Of a DNA stretch of 64,000 nt, positions 42,101-54,100 are shown piece after piece. The DNA comes from Balanoglossus misakiensis. Taxonomy: Eukaryota; Hemichordata. Below the pieces are notes generated by a model. It had not been told where the DNA came from. It did not search any database and saw nothing but the letters and a program-made list of their open reading frames with translations. Every line of letters begins with the position of its first letter. Position 1 is the first letter of the stretch. Made by a program: the position numbers and the translations under genes. The stretch is taken from assembly GCA_040954595.2 (NCBI GenBank), contig CM082591.2, positions 8,556,001 through 8,620,000 on the forward strand, written 5' to 3'.

Positions 42101-45100
42101 CTGTTCAGAGTAATGCGTGTTTCTGTTGCTCAACTAGTCGTCTGATAGCTTATGACTAATATAATTTCTCAACCGAAAGGGCGTATGGGATCAGATTCTT
42201 CTATAGTTTTGTAATAATTGCCTTTACTAGGTCAAAGGTAAAGGACACACTGTTCACAAACAAATTCAAGCATGCACAAAATCAACTCACATCTTGTTTG
42301 GCATGAACTGGAGGTGCTTTAATAACCAGTAACAACAAGAAAAACTGAACAATACTGATGTAACAAAGCACCCCAGCAAAGCAGAGCTACCCAAACAAGA
42401 TGTGAGAAGGGAGAGAAAGAAAGAAAACTCAGCTACTCTAAACTATTACAAAAACCACCACCCTTTCTAGACAAATGAAAGGAATGGAGGAGAAACTGGC
42501 TAGGGTTACTGGAAGAGAGAGCCCATGATTGCAGTAATGTAGAAGCGCTCAGTGGCAGGAATGGCAAGAAAGTCTTTGTAAACTATAGAGCGCCAGTCCC
42601 CTTGCAAACGAATCAACGAGTCTGAAACTCCTGCCAGGGAAGCTGTGGTGGCCCCCCTTCGCTTGAGGCTGTGAAAACTGAAGCCTAGAGGGTCAAGGCC
42701 AATGGCGGTGACTAGCGAACGAAAACGCTTGGTTAAAACAGGCTGAGTGAGTGGTTTAAATGTGCCACGGTGGTAAATTACAAATGCTGGGGAGGAGGGT
42801 GAGGCTGGAAGCAACTCAATCATATTGCATTATGCAATACGCGAGCACTGGGCAAACAGCACTGTTAGGCAGCAAAGCCAGTGGGTTTATGTATCTGTGT
42901 CCGTTGGCAGCGAGTGTGTGATCTTGTCAATAACACTAGTGTCATCAGTGTCTGATAAATGGGTGCATGCGGAAGCAACGGTGTCCAAAGTGTCCATGTC
43001 CTGTACAGCTGCAACTGAGGCTGAATTAGAAAACAAGTGTGAACTGAGTGACTGCAATGGAAGCGGATTTGTCTGTGACATTGCGAATTCCATCTGAGGG
43101 GAAAGTGACGTACGATTCGATGGCTGCAAGTGTGGCGGAATCTAGCTGAATACAGAGACGATGGTTTGGTAGGGGTCTCAACTGTGGAGCTTGCAATAGA
43201 GCGATCTGCAACTGCGGCGGAAAAGTCAGTTGGAATGTAGGTGTCCGTGAGTCAGCCTGTGGGTTGCTTTTTTGGTTTGTATGGACATTCACTTGGTGGG
43301 TGTGACAGTTGAAGGTCGCGGATACGCAAACAGAAACGACAGATGTGATGTTCCATTATCCCTTCCTGGTTGTTGTGGTCATTGTTGAACCTACATTTTC
43401 CAAGCTGGTAGTCTGCGCAGTATTAAGGGTTTATCTTGTATTTGTATTTGGTGTTGGCTCTCATAGGGGCTTTGGTCAACTTGATATGTAAACATCTGGC
43501 TTTCTCCTTGGTGAAATCATATTGCCATGTGTTTTCCCCAGTCTCGATAGAACGCAGGACTGTACTACAATGGAGCTCTCTGACATCGGCCCATTGGTAA
43601 ATTTCTGCTAGGTGTAATAATTCTATAATGTGATCAGTTCTGGCAAGTCTGGTGGCAAGTGGCTCTACATGGTGGATGATGTATAGTTCTCCACGTACTA
43701 GTGCTGGCATTGATAATGTGGCATATGATTGGTCACCACTGCTAATGTCGGACTTGTGGGCATATTCGTGTGGCCATGGAACTTGGTAACGCACCTGCTC
43801 GCTGGATTTGCGAGCCACACCAGACTTGGGCTGTTTGCTGTTGTGGAGTTTACGGAAGGCTTTGTAGTGCTGCTTACCTCCCTGCTCGAGCTGTGTGGTG
43901 GAGTCTGAATCTGTTCAGGATGACGAAGATGCTGTGGAATCTGTGTCAAACATCCTGGTATGGTGCTTGAATTTATTAACTTTGCGACCAAGAGCAGCAT
44001 CATGGCGAAGAGATGTAATGGTGGGCTTGTACTGAGAATCCTCAATACCTTTTGGCGGTTTTGCCTTCAACTTTTCATTTCTCGCTAGTTCTCTCTTTAA
44101 TTCTATTTCAATCTCCAGCTCTTCATTTTCCTTCTTAATCGCCTCAAGCATTTGCTTTTTAGGGCTGATAATTTCTCGATTACCTTCGCTGGTGTCTGGC
44201 TTAGACTATGGTGTCACACTTGAAGTGCTGGCGTGGGTTTGAGGTGACGATTTGTGGTCCATCTCGAAGGAGTTGTCCTTGTTTTCTCTACAGAGGTGTC
44301 CGGAAGGTCCTTTGTGGTGTTTCAAGTCGATAAGACAGGTTCTGCAAAGTCTTTGCGGCCTAGATGACATCGGATTGCAAATTGAGATTGCTCAGAAAAT
44401 GTGACTGGTAACAAAATGGCGTTCTGCAAGGCATCATTGGAGATAAAGTCAAACCGAGGGAGCTGCCACTAGAGGGCTCTCCTATCATAACAGCAATTAA
44501 CCAAATTTTCAGCAAGAGACTTGCTATCAAATTTAACACTATTTGTTTCACACGATATGCAAAATATCTCTGACAAATGAAAGAAATCTTATCCCAGGTC
44601 CTTGTTCTATCAGATTATATATCTCACATGCCCAAACATCTGTATATCTATATTACAATTCATTAAATAATTGGCTGTGTATAACTCTGGTATATTGTAA
44701 TTTCTGTCCATGTATCATACATGTGCTTTAGGATAACATTTTGGCACATAAATAACGTTTAAGCAATAAAACACCCCCAGCCATGGTATACCATGAGATT
44801 TTGACCAGTTCACGACATATACGCACGAGCGATAGCGAGTGCGTATATGGAGTTGAACTGGTCAAAATCGAGTGGTATACCATGGCTGGGGGTGTTTTAT
44901 TGCTATTATATTATGCCAGTATATTGAAACTTTGCATAAAACATTTTAAAAAGGCATTTTCTTTGACTATGCTATATGACTGTGGTATATGGCCAATATA
45001 TCACGGTCACGTGTCGTGTCTCGACCAATCAAATAGCGTGATTTACACCATCAATATACTGGTATAATATAATTAACGTTTCAGCACTTGCCTCATATAA

Positions 45101-48100
45101 CACATTTTAGTATGTGAGAGTGTATGATCGATATAACATGCATATAATGTCAAAACGATATTCCTCATTACTCAGGCTTATGACATTCGGAGGGGACAGT
45201 ATGTTCACTGCTACTAGGACAGAAACTTAAATTGTACTTTGTGCAATTTGAAGTGGGACATGTTTTGTGATACGTTTATGCTGGTGCAATAAACAGCTTA
45301 GCTGAATTTACGTGATGTAGTCAAATAATGCAAGGTTGACTCTATATTCTATATGTTGAAAATTGAAACCAATATTTTTAATGTCTTTGCAAATAAGCTT
45401 GTAAAAAAACTTATTAACAGATACCATGATGCAAGCTTTAGCTTTGTAATATGTGAAACAAAATCATGACCAATTTCACAAGCATTGAGTCTGCCTTCAT
45501 TCGATCATGACCATATACCGGTACATTCAAGATACTACCGGTAGATATGGTTAACTGTTACAGCAGTAGAATAACATCACTTTAACCACATTATTATTAT
45601 AAGCATCATCATCTAACACACCATCTTTTGGATTCCATACTAAATAGGATGAAAACTTTCCTTTTGAATCAAGACCTCTGTACATAGCAGCTGCAAAGTA
45701 TGAGAGCGTGGAATTTGTCAATGTCTTAAAAGATATGGGAGATGGCATAGATGGTACAAAAGATGACGTAAGTTTTAATTTACCAACTGCAAAAGAAATA
45801 TGTTGCATGTGTATTTAAGCATGTAGCTGGCAGTGTATAAATAACAATGATATCTCACAGAAATTAACATATTCATCAGGAAAAAAAAGCTGACAGATAT
45901 ACCCAATGTCATAAATATTTCAAATTGACAAATAGTAATTATATTAAATTGGCAGACTGGTATGACTGTACTCCATGAAGCTGCAGCCAATAATTTTCCT
46001 AACGCAGTGGAGATCCTGATAGACGCTGGGGCAGATAAAGACAAAACAGATAAGGTATATATTTCATTATAAATATGATGACTTTAGTATGTATCAACTA
46101 TTACAAATTCTATAGCATTAGTTGATGTATGGTAATTTTCCCACATAATCATATTTCAAGGTTGGTGACACAGCTCTGCACTATGCTGTAAAGAATAGAC
46201 ATCACCAGGTTGTCAAAGTGTTAATAAACAAAGATGTGGACCTGAACTTAGACAATGAGGTAAGTGTTGATCATATTTCTTTATTGCCTCCCTATGGGTT
46301 CTTCTTTTCATTCATACTGCAATTTGTAATGCATGTTTTAATGAAATACGGTTACATGTTGAATAGAAGATAAATTTAATATAACTATTTTATTTAAAAA
46401 CTGGCGACAGGTGAAATTATAGATCAAATATTTTTTTTCTTCTAGAATTGTGAGACAGCACTCTATTGTGCTCTCAAACTTCGGGACATTGAGTCTGCCA
46501 AACATTTGCTTAATGCAAATGCCCGTCTGCACAAGGATGCGGTAAGCTAAACTTTAATAGCAACATTTCATTCATATCATATTTATTATATATTTTGTCA
46601 GTAAACATTATTATCAAAGGGACATTAAGATGGGTCCCTAGGATCTTTTTGCTCGTTGCTATGGGCCTTTATAGGACACTACACTCAATTTTGATTGAAA
46701 CCGTTATGAACGTCCGACAAGGGGCTTGTAACTAGTTAAAAATACACACGATTGTGTGCACACCCCCTGTCTGAGTATGTTAACGGCAGCTACCGCCCGG
46801 CCATAGGCCGCCACGCTAATACGGCAAAGCAGCGGTCAGCGATAGCGTGCGCGTCCTGTAACCACAGTAACTGGATCGAACGCTAAAAATCCAATGTTTT
46901 GTACACAGAGATTTTGTACCGTTCACGAAAATCCCTAAGGCTTTTTTCACAGGCGACGTAGGCCAGCCAAATTTGACCTGCTTGTTGAGAACGCACTTCC
47001 GCATAGTGTGACGGATCGTTTTTTCAGTTTTCGTCGTGCTAAGAAGCGATACCAGTGGAAGAGTGCGTCCAAAAACACCCAAAATCGATGACTTTTTCAG
47101 GTGTGGTACGGGTATGCTGAAATCGTAGGATACAACGATAATATTCGAAAACAAAATCCGTCACGATCTTCCCTGGTTTAAGCAACTAATGAATACGTAT
47201 CAAGTTCGTTTTTGAGGTCACGGAATAAAAAGCCTTAGGCTTTTGAAATTTGACCTAACTAATTTACATATCAATGGCGTCAGGTGGCGCGCGCTCACAA
47301 TCGTGCGTATTTTTAACTAGTTACCAGCCCCTTGTTAGACTCTGAAAACGGCTTAGTCCAAATCGGGGTGTAATGTCCTATAAAGGCCCATAGCAACGGG
47401 CAAAAAGATCCTAGGGACCCATCTTAACTGTAACATTTGGCTTTATTTTCAGTTTGTATGTTCTGTGTACCAAAGGCAATTTTTTGTTTTACTCCAAACA
47501 GCATGCTAATTTACCCATACATGTAGTACTCTGCTTGTCAACATAGCCATTGCAATTATTGACACATGAATTCGAGTCCTGACTTGAATGCAAATATTGC
47601 TGATACATATAATGGGTTGTTTTAAAGGTCTCATGTCATGCTTTGGAAAGTTTTCATTTTTCCACGTCAAAAGCTCACCTAGGGTACCTGTCTATGCATT
47701 GCCTATTGTGTCGGTTCCGAAAAATGTGCGCGAATGCCGGAATTTGCCCCCTTTTTTCATGCCTGTGATCAGGGAGCCACTTCGCACTCGAGCCAGGCGA
47801 AGGTATTTGCATATGGACAAACAAGTACACTACGTCCTAGTGTACCATTCTGCTAACAGTAAAGTGTAATTAGCAGTCCATGAGTAGTAAAGTCCACAGA
47901 CAAAGACAAGCTATATAAACAGTGTTCAAAGCAAAGGAAGCCCTTGCCTCACATTACAGGCAGAGGATTTACAAAGGTGTGAAAGACTATTTGTCCACAT
48001 CAAGATAAGTCTTCGGCTTAACTTCGAAAAGCCGAAAAAAATCGACTGAGTTGGGTTAGGGGTACACGCCCACCCGCCACTTTTACTTGCTTGTTATCTA

Positions 48101-51100
48101 AGCACAAGGGGCAAAACGCATTGCAAGATAGTAACATACGTTAACTTCAAGACCCAAATAGTGATTTTACGCGTGGTTGTATAGGGCATGGCATGGGACC
48201 TTTAATGTTTAGGAAGTAACACAAAAATACTTCATACTGAAAAGTTTCTGCTAATTATAGTGAACCGACACCTTCCTTGTAGAGAGGTTCTAATAAAAAC
48301 TTTGTGAAAAACATGAGTGATTTGTGTCGTTTTTATTCACTTTCACTTATCACGCGTAGCTGCGTAGCGTCAATCTCGACATGTGGAAGTAACGTAAGAG
48401 ACAACGCTCAAGTAGCTGTCTGCTAGTAGGTCAAAGGTCACGCAACGTCTCTAAAGCTGAGCAACCCAGTCGATCAACAGCCAGCGGATCACCAAGTGAC
48501 GCGATATGGAGTTGTCAAACGAAGATATCGTCGGATTTTTTTACTAACCCGAATACAGCAGCGATGAGATAGTAGGCGACTCAAGTGAAACTGATTCCAA
48601 TAGTACAGAGGCAAGTGTAGACAGCAAAGACGATCGAGAAGAGGTGCCCATATTGTCTACTGGTGATCGGCTTCGTCTTTCATCATGCTCATGGTGTAGC
48701 TGCGCTGTGGTAAATGCGAAGTTATGTCTACTGTCAAGGAATGCCGGTGTTGCCATGAAATAGATGTCTTGACAGGGCCGTTAGATAAAGACTTGAACGA
48801 CATATCACAAAGCCATGCGCTAATTTTTGACATTTAGTCACCCATGTCATAAAAGGGACCCTCGTGATTTCCCAAAAGAATAGAAAGTAAACCTTTTGAC
48901 ACTCTCGCGAAAATGTCAACCACACGTGCCTACCATCCTTTTTAGCTCTGCTGTCACTTGTGTCAGCCGAGCTGTAGCAGTAGGTTGATAAGTGTCCGTC
49001 CGGCGTCCGTCCGGCGTCCATCAACTTTTGGTATTTCAATCTTCTTCTTTAAAACAACTTGGCATATTTAGCTGATATTTGGTTGGAATGTGTATTATGG
49101 TGCCCTTAACTGATTTTGTTAATTTGGATTTGATGGGGTCATGAATATGCAAATTAGATCTAAAAGAAGAAGTTTTGGTAAAAATCTTCTTCTCCATAAC
49201 TACATGTACAATGGAGCTGAAATTTGGTAGGAATGTGTATTATGGTGTCCCTACCTGATTTTGTTAATTTGGATTTGATCGGGTCATGAATATGCAAATT
49301 AGATCTAAAAATAAAATTTTGGGTAAAAAATCTTCTCCCTAACTACATGTACGATCGAGCTGATATTTGGTAGGAATGTGTGTTATGGTGCCCCTACCTG
49401 ATTTTGTTAATTGGAATTTTGATGGGGTCATGAATATGCAAATTAGAACCTTGGTGCTTCCTTTTGATGTTGTTCTTTAGGATTCAATTCTTTCTTTCTT
49501 TAGCACAATGAATAAAGCTGAATTTGGATAAATACTTGTGATGTCTATGTTTGGTTTTGTTCAATAGAATACAATGAATTTAAACCTAGGGTATTCATAT
49601 CATTGCCCAGGTTACACTGTTAAAGTCAGCAGAGCTCTTTTGACCGATAGGTCACTTGTTTTTAAAACAAGTACATTGATCAACAGCTGTGAAAAGATGC
49701 GGTTTCGTTGATCAAAGGGAGGCAGAAACTCTGATTGTCATGTTTCGAGTATATCTGTGGTGCTTCCGGATGGTACAGGTGGTCGTTTTTGTCTTTGGAA
49801 ATGGTTTTGTGATGCATTCACAGCTTAGGTACGCAACAAAAACAGTGTTTACTAGTATTTCCGCCACACCTCTTTCTTTCGATCAGAGTTTTGATTTACA
49901 GTGCCAAAATTTGGTTTCGTCATATGGTGATCAAAGGAAATCAAGAGCCCCGACTGTTTCGACAATTTTTGCTGTGTAGTTTTTTTTTTTTTGCAATATG
50001 CTTCACGATATAGGGCCTAGTTGAACACGAACATTTCCGAAGCAAAAAACACATTCCAAACTAATTTCGGAATTTCCAGACAATTTTCGGAATTCCTTTT
50101 AAATTTATTGGACATGTTTTTATCATTGTTTGCTTTTTAATGTCATTCTCATCCCCCCAACAGCCGCTTTAGGCTTCATGTTCAGAAAAAATTCAGCTGA
50201 ATTTTCCAGGGATCACACAAATCAGTAAAAAAATCAGCTGAATTTTCCAGGGATCACACAAATCAGTAAAAAATTCAGCTGAATTTTTTGATGAACAAAG
50301 TCTTTCAGTAAAAAGTCAGCTGAATTTTTCACTGATTTGTGTGATCCCTGGAAAGTTCAGCTAAATTTTACACTGATCACACATTTTTGGGAAGGTCTGG
50401 CGCAAAATAAAGGATGACAAAGTCTTTCAGTAAAAAGTCAGCTGAAATTTTCACTGATTTGAGTGATCCCTGGAAAGTTCAGCTGAATTGTAAAATGATC
50501 ACACATTTTTGGGAAAATTTTCACCTGATTTTTCATTCACTGACATTATCTGTGAAAAAATCAGGTGAATTTTTCACTGATTTGTGTGATCACTGGAAAG
50601 TTCAGCTGAATTTTACACTGATCACACATTTTTGGGAAGGTCTGGCGCAAAATTAAGGATGACAAATGTAAATCTAATGTCACATTTGTAAACCTCTAAG
50701 TATTGTACACTCATTCTATTAAGTATATGCAAATAGAATGGATAATTTTTTCGGAATGTGGAATTCCGAAATTAGTTCAGAGTGTGTTAAAAGTATCATC
50801 TCAGCAATTAGCACCAAAATAATATGCCAATGTTTGACAACCATTTTTCAGCTAGATTTGCATTTTGACTGTCCACCGAAGGGTCGGGAACTTTTATATG
50901 TGTTTTTGCCAACTCTGTTTTTGCTCCCACTTGCGAGGCAGCCAGCCATGTCAACTGTCTGTGTACGTGTGCATGCGCACGGTGGCGTCTGCTACTGGTG
51001 ACTAGTCTCTTACGTCACACCGCATATTGAGATCGACGCTACGCTGCTGCACGATAAGTGAAAGTGAATAAAAACGACACAAATCACTCATTTTTTTCAC

Positions 51101-54100
51101 AAAGATTTTATTAGAACCTCTCTACAAGGAAGGTGTCGGTTCACTTTAAAGGTACATCAGCTGCAACTGGATAAAAAAATTGAAGTTTTAAAAATTCTCG
51201 TATATGCTTTTAATTATGTCTATTAAATGATATTTCATGATAATATATCAAGCTCAACACTTATTTATGACAAAATGGCCAAAAATTAAAGAAAAACGAT
51301 AATTCCTGCAATTTTAAAAAAAGTGCAATATTGCAATGAAAAAGGAAAAAAATAATGTCTCAGCGTTGTACATTTACTTCCATGAGCTCAAGTGGATGAG
51401 ATCATGTTTTGTTTATGAAGTATAACCGGAAATGCAACATTTTGATTGTTTGTTGCATCTTCCCACGGTGGTGACCAGATTCGCTTGCTGCAAAGCTTTA
51501 TTATTTATCTGGTTAAAACTGGCATATGCACTCATATTTAGAGTTTATAATGCTTGTGTATAGTTCACTGCCTTCATCTGCATGGACTAATGGTAGTACA
51601 GTTTGGAACAAAAATTATGAAAATTATCCCAAGAGTTTCAGCTTATGTGCCTTTAGTGGAACTTCAATTGATTAAAGTAATTCCTTGATGTTAGCATAAT
51701 GTTTGAATATTTGTTGAGTTGAGTGAAATTGTTAACTATAAGCTAACTGCATAAGGTGTAAGTGAAATTTGCTGTTCTGGCAATAATTACACTTTTAGAG
51801 GTAAATCATTGTAAAATTTTAATTTCAGCATATGGCTATAGTATTCTAAGAGAAACCTGTGTCACAAAATATAATTTGTGATTATTGTGTTTATTACAAT
51901 ATAATTTGGGTGGTCAGTCAATGGTATACCGTACATTGATACTTTTAAAATGGTGGAAATTCTATCATGTTGTAGCATGGAACATCAAATATTGAACAGT
52001 TGTTCTGGGCGATCAAAGCATATGAGGAAGAAATGGTAGCAGATCTTTTGAAAGCTGGTGTGAAAATAGATGAACAAGCACAGGTAAAGAGCCCTGGAAT
52101 GTTTTCAGCTCATATTAAGGACCCTTTTACGTCACATTTGAAATGAGTCACATTTGAAATGGGTTACTTTGCTGAAATCTTGCAAAGCAGTACTCAGAAA
52201 TCAGTCTTGATTTCATTTAAAAATGTCTTCATTTATGCAATGATTTCAGAAATTTACCAGGCATCAATTTTTGAAACATAACCATAATTTTCCAAACAAC
52301 TTTAAAATTTAATATATTCTCATAATTTCTTTGTCATGAAAATGTTTTTTTTTCCCCATTTAGGATGGTCTTTCTGCTCTACAACATTATGCAAAGGATG
52401 GTGATGTAAAGGCTGTCACTATACTTATTGGTAGACATGCAGATGTCAATAAACATTCAAAGGTAAAAATCTGATTTGTATCTTTTAATGTAAAATTAAA
52501 TAGATCAAGCCAGGTCATATAAAGAGGATGTACATGTCTTGGGACACATTTTCAGAATAATTACGGTCCTCAAATCTCTTTGAGTTGTTTGATTAACTAA
52601 TAGTAAACGAATGTGCAAACCGCACCATTTACTAGTAAACTGTATTGTTTCTAAAAAAGAAAGTGTCAGGTTTGCTAGCAAAATGATGTTTGGGTATTTA
52701 TTAAGATGGTTTTGTAATTTTAGTTCTCTATGTTTTTGTTTCAGAATGGGTTTACAGCCCTGTATTATGCAGCAGCACAGAGTCATGTTGAAGTAGCCAA
52801 GATCTTAATTGAGAGTAAAACAAAACAGCTACATTGCAAAAACACGGTGAAGTTTTACTTTGATTCTTTCACTAATTTGTATTTGTACTTTTGTACAATG
52901 TATATGATTTCTCAAAATGGATAAGTATTAGTATTAGTATGTTGACTTTATATGGATCACATTTATCTCACACCAAGTTAAAATAATATAATGTTTTCAA
53001 CATAATACCAACAGACAACCATGTTACACTGGGCTGTTGAAAACTATGAATATACTGTGGCAGAGACTCTCATCAAGGCAGGACAGGATATAAATGAAGT
53101 TGTTCAAGGATTGGATAAGGTATGTGGCCATGATAATGATACTAATGATCTGTACAATTTTATAAACAGGCCTGTGTCACTACCATCAATATCAACCATG
53201 ACATAGATGAGAATGGTATATTGTAATTGTGTATTTTCTGTTTAGCAATGAGAAAATTGGCTTGTGTTTGGGATAATTGTGTTTTGTGATATTATATTTA
53301 AAACAAAACAACATTTATATTTCTGTAGGACTCACCTGATGGTGTTACTGTTCTGCATGTAATGGCTCATAATCAGGACCCAAAGTATACAGAACTATGC
53401 CTCCAGCTTAAAGCAAAAGTCAATGTCTTGGACAAAGTAAGTTTACTGATTCAATAAAGATATCCTGTGATTCAGACAATTTTTTTCACATCTGAAATGG
53501 TCCTACATTGACCAAGCCACGTAGATGTACAATGTATATGAATTATCGTTATATTTTTTAGTATTGTCTAGACAAGTTACATATTGACATTGTAATGATA
53601 ATTAACACTTTTTAAGCAAAAATTAATGTAAAGGTATATTCAGGGATTGCACAATATTTTCCTGACATCAACCCATAAAAAGACAATTTTCAATGAAGCA
53701 CATCATTTATGTTTATCTTGCTATCTTATACTTTATAAGTAACATATGTTAAATGCAAAATAAATCTTCCAACAGGAAGTGTAATTTTAACATTCTTATT
53801 GTGGTTTGTTTTCTCAATAGAAAAACTACACTCCTTTGTACTATGCTGTGCAGAAAAAGAATACAGACACAGTTAGAATTCTTCTAAAGGCAAATGCAAA
53901 CTTTGTTGACGAAAATGGGGTAGGTTTTTTGTGTCTCAGTCTAACAATCAATGTTGTAGAGGATTTGACCTTGGACCTATCTATCTGGTAATACATGGTT
54001 CAATAACTGAGCCAAGATAATGCAGATAATTTTTTACCATCATGTGACTCTAGTAGATCTGATACTTCCTATAGTAATACAGGATTTAATTTAAATTGGT

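Larger units (their letters stand above)
42506..44370 (-). mobile_element. Broken tyrosine-recombinase element (Ngaro/DIRS- or Crypton-like)
   Basis: Reading right to left on the minus strand, the order is: a Cys-rich N-terminus from ATG 44370 (RLCRTCLIDLKHH), a charged coiled coil (KKENEELEIEIELKRELARN), a WPHEY segment, a Cys/His zinc-finger segment (YCADYQLGKCRF..HHICRFC), a spacer, and a tyrosine-recombinase domain. No reverse transcriptase or RNase H lies between. In-frame stops and a frameshift show it is dead. It lies in intron D5-E5 only. Confidence 0.72.
48259..51145. mobile_element. 2.9-kb inverted-repeat element carrying P2X7-like relic and minisatellites
   Basis: Left end AGTGAACCGACACCTTCCTT and right end AAGGAAGGTGTCGGTTCACT are complementary. 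Pairing runs about 150 bases, through TTTCACTTATC..GCGTAGCGTC and TAACGTAAGAGAC. Target duplication is not clear. Internally it has a broken gene (48507-48836), a three-unit minisatellite and a CAGCTGAATTTT repeat block. No transposase is found, and it is absent from U6 and U7. Confidence 0.8.
40402..52462 (+). repeat. Super-repeat U5, exons A-J (about 345 aa)
   Basis: Complete series stretched to 12 kb by a recombinase element in D-E and four stacked elements in H-I. From E onward, exons and introns are nearly identical to U6 and U7. Exons A-D are less similar to A6-D6 than E5-H5 are to E6-H6, so the copied block ran from E to the next D rather than from A to J. Confidence 0.9.

Noticed and set aside
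46816-47154. 112-residue minus-strand frame
   Set aside because: Lies within the TTAA element that is absent from the sister intron; no domain seen.
49034-50650. Regularly spaced repeats as a possible CRISPR array
   Set aside because: Units are 40-140 bases with diverged copies and no unique spacers, and the DNA is eukaryotic with introns.
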